A stretch of DNA of 8,289 bases from Victivallales bacterium (GCA_016930955.1 JAFGFR010000331.1:1-8289), one strand, 5' to 3'; shown: positions 1 through 5,739, numbered from the stretch's first letter. Numbers and translations are program-made. The notes: generated by a model not told the origin, from the letters alone.

Positions 1-168
1 GAGGCGATATAGTGGAAGGTGTATTTGACATCTGTGAACGGCACCCCGTCCTCAAGAGGTTTGATGACAAGTCTCATGGGGATGCCGAAGGCCTGTTTCT
101 CGTCGGTGTCGAGGGTGCTGCCGTCGGCCGGGGCGCCGTTGGCGGCGAAACCGTCGCAATGAAATATT
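1..168 (-). pseudogene. Fragment of a third copy of the large beta-rich protein, cut off at the transposase element
   Basis: The minus strand from about 168 to the left edge is an open frame whose translation contains AFGIPMRLVIKPLEDG and VPFTDVKYTF. Almost the same peptides occur at the right end of the window in the gene that starts beyond 8289. At DNA level, 15-89 matches 8183-8257 at 71 of 75 positions. Upstream the frame reads through FHCDGFAANGAPADGS and then meets TAA at 183-185, inside the inverted repeat of the RAYT element, with no convincing start or ribosome site in between. I infer that this paralogue has lost or been separated from its 5' end. The 3' part lies outside the window, so whether the rest is intact is unknown. 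A short protein starting at the ATG at 77 is possible, but no Shine-Dalgarno is obvious. Confidence 0.6.
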
Positions 169-222
169 GGTGCCAGTATAAATTATTCATTGTATATCAA
201 AATATTATGATTATATTATTGC
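169..222. repeat. Left inverted repeat of the RAYT element
   Basis: This 54-nt segment is the reverse complement of 928-981 at 40 of 54 positions, with 17 perfect outer bases at 169-185. It contains a hairpin-forming stretch at 193-215 (TATATCA pairing with TGATTATA around a short AT loop) and overlaps the last codons and the TAA stop (216-218) of the transposase gene. Confidence 0.8.
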
Positions 223-905
223 TTTTTTCGACATCCTTTTTTTCTAGCCGTCAGCCTTCCGGAGACAAGTTGGAGGCCCTGTCTGAACTTCTCGTCTCCG
301 AGCCAGGCTCCGGATGAAGTGAAGATATCCTTTTCTCCATCATCCTCGCTGCTGCTTATGTACGCCAAGTAGTTCCGTCGGCACTGCTTTTCCGTCTCGC
401 CCCAGTTCCTTCTGTATGGATGTCTGGCAGGCGAGACCAGGCTGTCGGCTCTGCCCAAAACATAGGCGGCAGCCGAAGACCACTGGTAATCAGCGGGAGT
501 CGCGACTCCTTCAATATCCGCAGCAAGGGGATTGCGCTCGATATAGCGTCCAAGGCGGTTGAGATAAAGCTCCTTCTGGACGATAATGCTTTTAAAGCGT
601 CCCTCCCAGATGGTCCCGTTGCCGCCGCCCTTTTGCTTGTGCCAGTATCTGCTATACAAGGCACACACACGCCCAATATACGCCGAGAGCGTCCTGGTGT
701 CCAGCGTTTCGACGGCAAGATGGAAGTGATTGCTCATCATGACATAGTGATAGATGTCGACATTGAAGTGCTTTCTTTGTTCGGAAAGAAGACGGCAGAA
801 ACAGTCGCGGTCTTCCGCACGGGAAAGTATCCATGCGCTGTTGATTCCGCGATTGAATACATGATACACGCCTCTACCCATCCGCCAACGAGGAACTCTA
901 CCCAT
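216..905 (-). CDS. REP-associated tyrosine transposase (RAYT, HUH/Y1 family)
   Basis: This 229-residue protein belongs to the Y1 HUH transposase superfamily, RAYT branch. Such enzymes nick single-stranded DNA at palindromic REP-type sites through a covalent tyrosine-DNA link. Visible hallmarks are an N-terminal GVYHVFNRGI strand (residues 12-21), the metal-binding H60-F-H62 in MSNHFHLAVE, the GRFKS segment near 103-107, and the helix YLNRLGRYIERNP (114-126). That helix carries candidate catalytic tyrosines; Y121 in the YIxxNP motif is my preferred one. A C-terminal extension with a GDEKFR-type motif (203-208) and a very basic tail are normal for RAYTs. The ATG at 905 is supported by GAGG at 914-917, 8 nt upstream. 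Length and motifs look intact, so the enzyme may be active. It is unrelated in function to the genes around it. Confidence 0.92.
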   Translation of the reverse strand: MGRVPRWRMGRGVYHVFNRGINSAWILSRAEDRDCFCRLLSEQRKHFNVDIYHYVMMSNHFHLAVETLDTRTLSAYIGRVCALYSRYWHKQKGGGNGTIWEGRFKSIIVQKELYLNRLGRYIERNPLAADIEGVATPADYQWSSAAAYVLGRADSLVSPARHPYRRNWGETEKQCRRNYLAYISSSEDDGEKDIFTSSGAWLGDEKFRQGLQLVSGRLTARKKGCRKKQ

Positions 906-913
906 AAAATATG

Positions 914-917
914 CCTC
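914..917 (-). promoter_or_regulatory. Ribosome binding site of the transposase gene
   Basis: GAGG on the minus strand lies 8 nt before the ATG at 903-905 and supports that start over internal methionines. Confidence 0.6.
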
Positions 918-927
918 ATGAATGAAT

Positions 928-981
928 GCAACAATATAACTGCAATGCTTTATATTGCAAAGATTAATTTATACTGGCACC
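928..981. repeat. Right inverted repeat of the RAYT element
   Basis: This is the partner of 169-222, with perfect symmetry over 965-981. Inside it, CAATATA (932-938) and TATATTG (951-957) can pair as a 7-bp stem; TGCAAT (941-946) with ATTGCA (954-959) is an alternative stem. The segment lies just upstream of the transposase gene, so it may also carry that gene's promoter. Confidence 0.8.
933..960 (-). promoter_or_regulatory. Possible promoter of the transposase gene
   Basis: On the minus strand, TTGCAA (955-960) and TATATT (933-938) are separated by 16 nt and lie about 30-50 nt upstream of the ATG at 905. The boxes overlap the hairpin arms of the right inverted repeat. In DNA this AT-rich such matches arise easily, so this is only a candidate. 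Confidence 0.25.
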
Positions 982-1039
982 GGTTCTTTTATTTGCAAGC
1001 ACGGGGCAATACTCTGAGGAAAAAATCAAGGGTTGCGGG

Positions 1040-1573
1040 TTATTTTTCGGTTTTTGGTTCACTTTTAGGCGTTGATTTTGCTAATTTCGCAGCCATCAGC
1101 ATTGTAAAAATGATACCCCAGAAGAGAATGGAAATGAAAAAAATCCAGGCCCCGGTGGAAAGCTGTATCGCGGCCGCCCATTGGCCGATGAAAGAATCCC
1201 CTGCGAGCTGCAGGCCGAGCATCACCAGAAATCCCCCGGCCATTCCGAAGAATACCGTGGCTCCCGCCGATGCAAAAAAGTTTTTTCCAGTTTCCTCAGG
1301 CATGATGCGTAATTTCCATTCACGGCTTAAAAGGGATGCCGCGAGGGCTCCGATCAGAATACCGCCGAGAAACCCTGTCTGCCAGTCCAGGAACGGCGGT
1401 TCCCTGATTGTCCGGTTATGGAAGGATTCCTGACAGTATTCCGAAAGCATCAGATATCCATCGCTCAGCCCGACAGGTGAATCGAGCACATAAAGCATCA
1501 GCACAAACAATAAAGCGATGACTGTACCTGACAGATAAGTCGACCATTTTCCGGTAAAAAGTTTAATTATCAT
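1040..1573 (-). CDS. Small YeeE/YedE-like membrane protein lacking the hallmark cysteine
   Basis: This 177-residue protein is strongly hydrophobic, with segments near 12-30, 67-83, 101-125 and 142-163 and a lysine-rich tail. The pattern recalls YeeE/YedE proteins, a family that includes the thiosulfate importer TsuA. The N-terminal WSTYLSG followed by SPVGLSDGY resembles that family's WsPylaG...rplGiSt. GFLGGILIGALAASLL and EWKLR are followed by AGGFLVMLGLQLAGDSFIG, which resembles the family's GGfLmGfGarlAgGCtiG. In place of the Gly-Cys pair this protein has D126-S127, so thiosulfate uptake by the known cysteine relay is doubtful. The gene overlaps the kinase end by 11 nt. I chose the ATG at 1573 because AAGGA lies at 1585-1589, 11 nt upstream. 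A TTG at 1615 would add 14 residues but has no visible ribosome site. The family call is from memory of the motifs and not certain. Confidence 0.6.
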   Translation of the reverse strand: MIIKLFTGKWSTYLSGTVIALLFVLMLYVLDSPVGLSDGYLMLSEYCQESFHNRTIREPPFLDWQTGFLGGILIGALAASLLSREWKLRIMPEETGKNFFASAGATVFFGMAGGFLVMLGLQLAGDSFIGQWAAAIQLSTGAWIFFISILFWGIIFTMLMAAKLAKSTPKSEPKTEK

Positions 1574-2651
1574 TTTTTCTGATATCCTTCTGGGAATGAA
1601 TAAGATAATGGGCAATAGTAAGAAAAACCAGCAGAGTGGAACCGAGCCATGGCTGCACCAGAAGCAGCACTGATGAGAGAATAAACAGGATTATGATCAT
1701 TTCCCGTTCCGAATATTCAAAAGCGTAGCACCAGTGTTTTTTGATCGAAAAAATAATCGGGTGATTCATCACCTCAATGATATTACGCAGTTCCCGATGG
1801 ATATAATCCCAGGACTCGGGCCGTTCATATGGTTTTTTCTCCATCATTGAATTGATAAGAGCGCAAAGCCGCGGCGGAGTTCCGGGAACCGCGAGAGCTA
1901 TATCCGGCGGTTTGTTCTTAAGATGTTTCATAATCAGGTCTTTGAGTTTTTCCGCCTGAAACGGGGGTTCTCCAGCGATAAGATGATACATCATGCAGCC
2001 GAAGGAATAAATGTCAGATTTAAAATCGCAGGGCATACGGTTGCCGGAAATTGTTTCAGGTGAAACATAGTAAGGAGTACCGCATACTTTGGAAGAATTA
2101 TGCTTTGCGCAATGGAAAAATGTTTCCGCCAATCCGAAGTCCGCCAGCCGCGGAACTCCATTGAAATCGAGCATGATGTTTGACGGCTTGATATCTCCGT
2201 GCGTCAGATGCATTTTTTTCTGACCGTGACTCAGCGCATCCGATATCTTCAGGCAGATGTCGAGTATCCTTTCCAGGGGAATCCGGTCCTTCTGATAGAT
2301 GATTTCCTGCAGGTTCCCGCCTTCAACAAGTTCCATGGCCAGATAAGAAAGACCGTCGCCCGTCACTCCGGCATCATAGACCTTGATGACATTGGGATGA
2401 TCGAGCTGCGCCATGGCATGCGCTTCTCTTATGAACATCTCGACAATTTCCTGGTCCCTGGCCAATTCCGCGGACATCACTTTCAAGGCGACATTACGGC
2501 GGAGATTCACCTGTTCAGCCCGGTAGAGGGTTGCGTGACCGCCTTCACCGATCTTGTCGATGATCTCGTAGTTTCCGATCTTGAAACCGGGCTGCAATTT
2601 GTTCGGTTCAAAATTCAAGCCGGTATCCTGTGTTGTTTTTGTACAAGTCAA
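1563..2651 (-). CDS. Membrane-anchored serine/threonine protein kinase (Hanks type, non-RD)
   Basis: This 362-residue protein phosphorylates protein Ser/Thr residues, presumably facing the cytoplasm. The kinase domain spans about residues 28-290. It has the glycine loop IGEGGHATLY (34-43), the ATP-anchoring lysine K57 in VALK, the helix-C glutamate E76, the catalytic loop HGDIKPSN (151-158) with D153, the DFG motif at 171-173, and SPE (197-199) in place of APE. The usual HRD arginine is glycine, making it a non-RD kinase. Residues 317-333 and 336-351 are hydrophobic and probably form a membrane hairpin. No extracytoplasmic sensor domain follows. The start is a TTG at 2651, with a TAA in the same frame 36 nt upstream and no ATG or GTG between them; the Shine-Dalgarno is poor. 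It begins 33 nt after the SUMF1 gene stop and overlaps the next gene, so co-transcription with both is likely. Confidence 0.93.
   Translation of the reverse strand: MTCTKTTQDTGLNFEPNKLQPGFKIGNYEIIDKIGEGGHATLYRAEQVNLRRNVALKVMSAELARDQEIVEMFIREAHAMAQLDHPNVIKVYDAGVTGDGLSYLAMELVEGGNLQEIIYQKDRIPLERILDICLKISDALSHGQKKMHLTHGDIKPSNIMLDFNGVPRLADFGLAETFFHCAKHNSSKVCGTPYYVSPETISGNRMPCDFKSDIYSFGCMMYHLIAGEPPFQAEKLKDLIMKHLKNKPPDIALAVPGTPPRLCALINSMMEKKPYERPESWDYIHRELRNIIEVMNHPIIFSIKKHWCYAFEYSEREMIIILFILSSVLLLVQPWLGSTLLVFLTIAHYLIHSQKDIRKNDN
1585..1589 (-). promoter_or_regulatory. Ribosome binding site deciding the YeeE-like start
   Basis: AAGGA on the minus strand lies 11 nt before the ATG at 1571-1573 and inside the 3' end of the kinase gene. 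The spacing is slightly long, but the alternative TTG start at 1615 has nothing comparable. The position suggests translational coupling to the kinase. Confidence 0.5.
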
Positions 2652-2684
2652 CTGTAACTGAAGAGTTACTGACCTTGCGCCTTA

Positions 2685-3668
2685 TTAAGTTTTACATTCA
2701 TACTTCAAATCCTGCTTGTCCTCCTTATCGTCCTTCTTTTCCTCATCTTTCGGCGCGTTACGGACACAGCGGAAACCGATGCTCGAACTTGATTCACCAG
2801 GCTTTTCACACCCACGTTCGGCACACTGCAAATCGAAACAAAAGAAACCACCTCCCCGAGCGACTTTGAAGCTACCTTGATCAGGCCCCCGAGGATTATT
2901 TTTCGGACTTTTTTCGTAATAATTCTCTTCGTACCAGCCATTACACCATTCCCGCGCGTTCCCCAGCATGTCGTAGAGCCCCCAAGGGTTAGGTTTCTTT
3001 TGCCCTACCGGCATGAGTTTTGCGAGAGTTCCTTCCCATTTTGTGTTTTCATTTCGGAGCCCGTCGGTGTACATTGCATGGTACCATTTTTTTCTTTCCG
3101 GCCAGTAGTTGGCGTACTCGATCAGCTTTTCCTTTTCATCCCCGAAGAAGTATTTTGTATCTGTCCCGGCGCGGCATGCATACTCCCATTCGGCCTCGGT
3201 AGGCAGGCGGTAGCCGTTCTTGGTGAAGTCGCATTCCCAGATATCCTCGTCGTAGCAGGGATCGAGTTCCTCGGCCCTCGACCGAGCGTTGCAGTAGCGG
3301 GCTGCATCGTACCAAGATATACCTACGACAGGGAATTTATCTCCGATTTCAGGTAGTGCCGTTGGTGGTGTGAAAGTGATATTACCTCTAGCCGTTTTCA
3401 GTTTTTCCCTGTGCTCAACAACAGGGTTTTCATTCATAATTTCCTTATAATCCTTCTGGGTGACTTCATATTTGTCAATATAAAATGAATCCAATCTCAC
3501 TTTGTGTTTTGGCAATGCTCTTCTCTTGGTGTGTATATCACCGTCAACATCACCCCCCATGAAATATGAGCCGGCCTCTATATAGACCATCTCTCTGGCT
3601 CCCGCAGAAATCCCACTCATAAAGACAACTATCAAAGATGTCATCAAACACAAATTTTGTACTTTCAT
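2685..3668 (-). CDS. Secreted SUMF1/FGE-like domain protein retaining the FGE-type cysteine pair
   Basis: This 327-residue precursor (numbering from the chosen ATG) begins with MKVQ and a hydrophobic core, followed by SAGA as a likely signal-peptidase site near residue 24. The rest is a formylglycine-generating-enzyme/SUMF1 fold of the C-type-lectin class: YIEAGSYFMGG, IDKYEVTQ, FPVVGISWYDAARYC, YRLPTEAEWEYACRAG, NPWGLYDMLGNAREWC and a final IGFRCVRN. C277-FDLQ-C282 fits the spacing of the copper-binding active-site pair of true FGE (human C336 and C341). C165 and C301 fit its structural disulfide. Many SUMF1-domain proteins are not FGEs, so enzymatic function is only possible. A lysine/acid-rich tail follows the domain. 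The ATG at 3668 is chosen because AAGGGAG lies 5 nt upstream and the signal peptide starts there. An ATG at 3704 in the same frame would overlap the preceding gene and bury the signal peptide. Confidence 0.9.
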   Translation of the reverse strand: MKVQNLCLMTSLIVVFMSGISAGAREMVYIEAGSYFMGGDVDGDIHTKRRALPKHKVRLDSFYIDKYEVTQKDYKEIMNENPVVEHREKLKTARGNITFTPPTALPEIGDKFPVVGISWYDAARYCNARSRAEELDPCYDEDIWECDFTKNGYRLPTEAEWEYACRAGTDTKYFFGDEKEKLIEYANYWPERKKWYHAMYTDGLRNENTKWEGTLAKLMPVGQKKPNPWGLYDMLGNAREWCNGWYEENYYEKSPKNNPRGPDQGSFKVARGGGFFCFDLQCAERGCEKPGESSSSIGFRCVRNAPKDEEKKDDKEDKQDLKYECKT

Positions 3669-3673
3669 TTTTT

Positions 3674-3680
3674 CTCCCTT
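3674..3680 (-). promoter_or_regulatory. Ribosome binding site deciding the SUMF1 (second copy) start
   Basis: AAGGGAG on the minus strand lies 5 nt before the ATG at 3666-3668. It selects this start, which opens directly with the signal peptide, over the in-frame ATG at 3704. Confidence 0.75.
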
Positions 3681-3685
3681 ATCAT

Positions 3686-4597
3686 TTATGGTTTTAGTAT
3701 CCAAATGCGCCTGTTGAGCACATTTATCTCGCTACCTTTAGCCTTCAACATATTATAATAATCCTCCACTTTCTCATGCCGGAAAATTTTAGATTCCGAA
3801 TCCCCTGAATATGTCAAGGCCTGTGCCCCAGTCTTGTCTTCGAGAACAGTGCTAGGATGGTATCTTCCCATATCGGTTTCCCCGAGCCATAATTTCCAGC
3901 CACGTTGCAGGGGGAGTGCCAAGAAATCCGCCCAGGAATAGCTGTTCTTCGTCCATCCCTCAGCCTTGAGTTCGTTCCAGAACGACATCCCGACAGGAGA
4001 TACCTCGCCTTTATGGGCATGCGTCATGGAAGGCCCGCATGTCAGTCCAACGTCTTTCACCTGTATGTCGTCTGCTCCACCAAGCTGGATGCCGCCGACG
4101 GATTCCGCGCATTTCTTCCCGTGCTGGAAGTTCTCGACATCCCTTGCGAGGTGGTCTTTGAATAGCGCGACCTGTTTTTTATCCAGGATCGAGACGTTCC
4201 CGTTGATTGTCAGCTTGACTGCGAGGGTGTCTTTTATTGGTTCGTTCGGTTTTGAGAACTCCGCCGTCGGCGGCGGGGTGTGGACAGCCTTGAGCTTGTC
4301 GTTGACATCCGGGGCGAGTGTGCCGGCCTTGGCTTCCAGGAAGCTCCATTCGATCTTGTGCCTCAGCTTGGTAATATCCACGTTGTTCGTGGTTTTCAGG
4401 GTCGCCGCCACCGGATGGATTTTCTTTCTGGAGTCTTCCCCCAGCGCGGAGCGTGTCACGGCCTGGTAGAAATAGCTGTATGGCCTGAGCGAGATGTCTT
4501 TGTTGAAGAACTCCTCGAGAGTGCAGTTCTTGTCCAACCAATCGGCTTTGTCGAAGGGCTTAGCGATAGAGATACATATTGAGGACAAGGGTATCAC
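3686..4597 (-). CDS. 5'-truncated paralogue carrying the unclassified His-rich C-terminal domain
   Basis: This frame of 303 codons matches the last 300 or so residues of the large protein at 5738-8289. Homology begins near residues 9-14 (SIAKP versus KIIKP) and runs to the ends (NRRIWILKP versus NRRIWVLQPK). Shared motifs are FKDHLARDVENFQHGK (146-161), a cysteine before HAH (C187, H193, H195), RGWKLWLGE, RYHP, SGD and FRHEKV..YY (272-281). I do not recognise the domain. The GTG at 4597 is the nearest plausible start but has only a weak upstream GAG and no signal peptide. The frame is closed by TAG not far upstream, inside unrelated low-complexity DNA. It therefore looks like a remnant that lost its first 500 or more codons. 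The coding frame itself is undamaged, and the SUMF1 gene follows 17 nt later, so it may still be expressed as a stand-alone domain. Confidence 0.7.
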   Translation of the reverse strand: MIPLSSICISIAKPFDKADWLDKNCTLEEFFNKDISLRPYSYFYQAVTRSALGEDSRKKIHPVAATLKTTNNVDITKLRHKIEWSFLEAKAGTLAPDVNDKLKAVHTPPPTAEFSKPNEPIKDTLAVKLTINGNVSILDKKQVALFKDHLARDVENFQHGKKCAESVGGIQLGGADDIQVKDVGLTCGPSMTHAHKGEVSPVGMSFWNELKAEGWTKNSYSWADFLALPLQRGWKLWLGETDMGRYHPSTVLEDKTGAQALTYSGDSESKIFRHEKVEDYYNMLKAKGSEINVLNRRIWILKP

Positions 4598-4748
4598 TTG
4601 ACTCGCAACCTCGCAAATGGGAAATCCTAAATCCTAAGCACTAAACCCCAAACAAATCCGGAACTCAAAACTCAAATAATACCCCCCCCGGGCGCGCTCC
4701 GCCACGTCGGATGCAGGGCAGGCTTGACACAACCCGTCAGCGGCTCCG
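4598..4748. other. Intergenic stretch: 7-nt-register AT-rich run next to a GC-rich patch
   Basis: Between the truncated paralogue and the first SUMF1 gene lie 151 nt without a gene. Positions 4622-4677 read as eight successive 7-mers, including AAATCCT twice, AAGCACT, AAACCCC, AAACAAA, CTCAAAA and CTCAAAT. An 8-base C run follows at 4682-4689, and then GC-rich DNA continues into the 3' end of the SUMF1 gene. I see no promoter or strong hairpin terminator here. Confidence 0.6.
4622..4677. repeat. Degenerate heptanucleotide-register low-complexity run
   Basis: Eight consecutive 7-nt blocks keep the same register: two perfect AAATCCT copies, then AAGCACT, AAACCCC, AAACAAA, TCCGGAA, CTCAAAA and CTCAAAT. 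The composition (almost no G on the plus strand) contrasts sharply with both flanks. Runs of this style occur, as I remember it, in intergenic DNA of several uncultured bacterial lineages; I could not check this. Confidence 0.5.
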
Positions 4749-5726
4749 CTACTCCTGCTTGTCCTGTTTGTTGTCCTTTTCTTTCTCAGCTTTCTCATCC
4801 TTCGGTGCGTTGCGGACACAGCGGAAACCGATGGTTGCCATTCCTTTTAGATGATAGGAGCGATCATAAGAAGATGCTTCATAATCAGTAAATGTGCAAC
4901 CTCTTATTACTTTGTCTGTTCCTTTTTCTGGGCCTTTGGGATTGTCTTTTGGACTTTTCTCGTAATAATCCTCATCGTACCAGTCATTGCACCATTCCCA
5001 TGTGTTTCCTAAGATGTCGTAGAGCCCCCAAGGGTTAGGTTTCTTTTGACCTACCGGCATGAGTTTTGCGATAGTCTTATCCCACACAAATCCCATTGTA
5101 TCCTCATGCTTTCTGATATAGCTATAGAAGGCATCATCCCATTCCTTATAATCCGGCCAGTAATTAGCGTACTCGATCAGCTTTTCCTTTTCATCCCCGA
5201 AGAAGTATTTTGTATCTGTCCCGGCGCGGCATGCATACTCCCACTCGGCCTCGGTAGGGAGACGATATCCGTTCTTGGTGAAGTCGCACTCCCAGGTCTC
5301 CTCGTCATAGCAGGGCTCCAGCCCTTCTTTGACTGACCGCTTGTTGCAATATTTGGCGGCATCGTACCAGCTAAGCCCAGTGACGGGATAGTTCTCTCCG
5401 ACAAGCGCGACAGGAACGATTGGCTTATAGCCCAGATCCTTCATTCTATCCGTCATTTCGACCCGTTCCTTCGTTGCAGACGGGTTCGTGCCCATCAGGT
5501 TTTCATAATCTCCCTGTGTGACTTTGTATTTATCCATATAGAACTGATCCAATACGACCTTATGTTTAGGAGTTGGCCTTCTTGTGCCATGTTCGTCATA
5601 GCGCGGACCGTCCAGACCCATCATGAAAGAGCCTAAAGAAATCTTGACCATTTCACTGGATTCAGCGACCAAGCCGTTCATAAACACGAAGAGTGATGCA
5701 ATAAAAACAATATGCCTTTTATTCAT
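4749..5726 (-). CDS. Secreted SUMF1/FGE-like domain protein lacking the FGE-type cysteine pair
   Basis: This 325-residue precursor starts with MNKRH and a hydrophobic stretch ending near VAES (residue 23), a likely signal peptide. The SUMF1 domain includes VKISLGSFMMG, MDKYKVTQGDY, YPVTGLSWYDAAKYC, YRLPTEAEWEYACRAG, NPWGLYDILGNTWEWC and IGFRCVRN, and a Lys/Glu/Asp-rich tail follows. It is a close paralogue of the protein at 2685-3668, but the region matching that protein's C277 and C282 reads D281 and S286 here. FGE-type copper catalysis is therefore not expected, although the structural-disulfide cysteines C166 and C303 are kept. I infer a binding or structural role. The ATG at 5726 has a strong AAGGAG 7 nt upstream, overlapping the stop of the preceding large gene, which implies coupled translation with it. 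Confidence 0.92.
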   Translation of the reverse strand: MNKRHIVFIASLFVFMNGLVAESSEMVKISLGSFMMGLDGPRYDEHGTRRPTPKHKVVLDQFYMDKYKVTQGDYENLMGTNPSATKERVEMTDRMKDLGYKPIVPVALVGENYPVTGLSWYDAAKYCNKRSVKEGLEPCYDEETWECDFTKNGYRLPTEAEWEYACRAGTDTKYFFGDEKEKLIEYANYWPDYKEWDDAFYSYIRKHEDTMGFVWDKTIAKLMPVGQKKPNPWGLYDILGNTWEWCNDWYDEDYYEKSPKDNPKGPEKGTDKVIRGCTFTDYEASSYDRSYHLKGMATIGFRCVRNAPKDEKAEKEKDNKQDKQE

Positions 5727-5733
5727 TTGAATT

Positions 5734-5739
5734 CTCCTT
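5734..5739 (-). promoter_or_regulatory. Ribosome binding site overlapping the large gene's stop codon
   Basis: AAGGAG on the minus strand shares bases with the TAA of the large gene (5738-5740) and lies 7 nt before the SUMF1 ATG. This suggests the two proteins are made together. Confidence 0.75.

Larger units (their letters stand above)
169..981 (-). mobile_element. RAYT (REP-associated tyrosine transposase) element with 54-nt inverted ends
   Basis: The transposase gene at 216-905 is bracketed by inverted repeats at 169-222 and 928-981. Aligned without gaps, they match at 40 of 54 positions. The outermost 17 nt, GGTGCCAGTATAAATTA at the left and its complement at the right, are perfect. The least conserved middle part of each repeat can fold into a small AT-rich hairpin (193-215 on the left, 932-957 on the right). 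I see no target-site duplication beside 169 or 981, which fits HUH single-strand transposition. RAYT genes are typically flanked by inverted REP palindromes, and these ends look like an AT-rich version of that arrangement. The boundaries are inferred from where the inverted symmetry stops. Confidence 0.7.

Noticed and set aside
982..1039. Possible terminator after the YeeE-like gene
   Set aside because: There is a T run on the minus strand, but I found no convincing GC stem directly before it.
420..1433. A 337-codon plus-strand open frame across the transposase, the right inverted repeat and the YeeE-like gene
   Set aside because: It is antisense to two well-supported genes, crosses a mobile-element boundary and has no recognisable motif.
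3669..3704. ATG at 3704 as the start of the second SUMF1 gene
   Set aside because: It would overlap the preceding gene by 19 nt and place 12 charged residues before the signal peptide. The ATG at 3668 has a strong ribosome site at the right distance.
4634..4819. A 61-codon minus-strand frame over the 3' end of the SUMF1 gene and the intergenic run
   Set aside because: It overlaps the real SUMF1 gene in another frame, and its remainder comes from low-complexity DNA.
2685..5726. Diversity-generating retroelement, because SUMF1/C-type-lectin folds are common targets
   Set aside because: No reverse transcriptase or template repeat is present in the window. The paralogue differences do not concentrate at adenine-derived codons as far as I can judge by eye.
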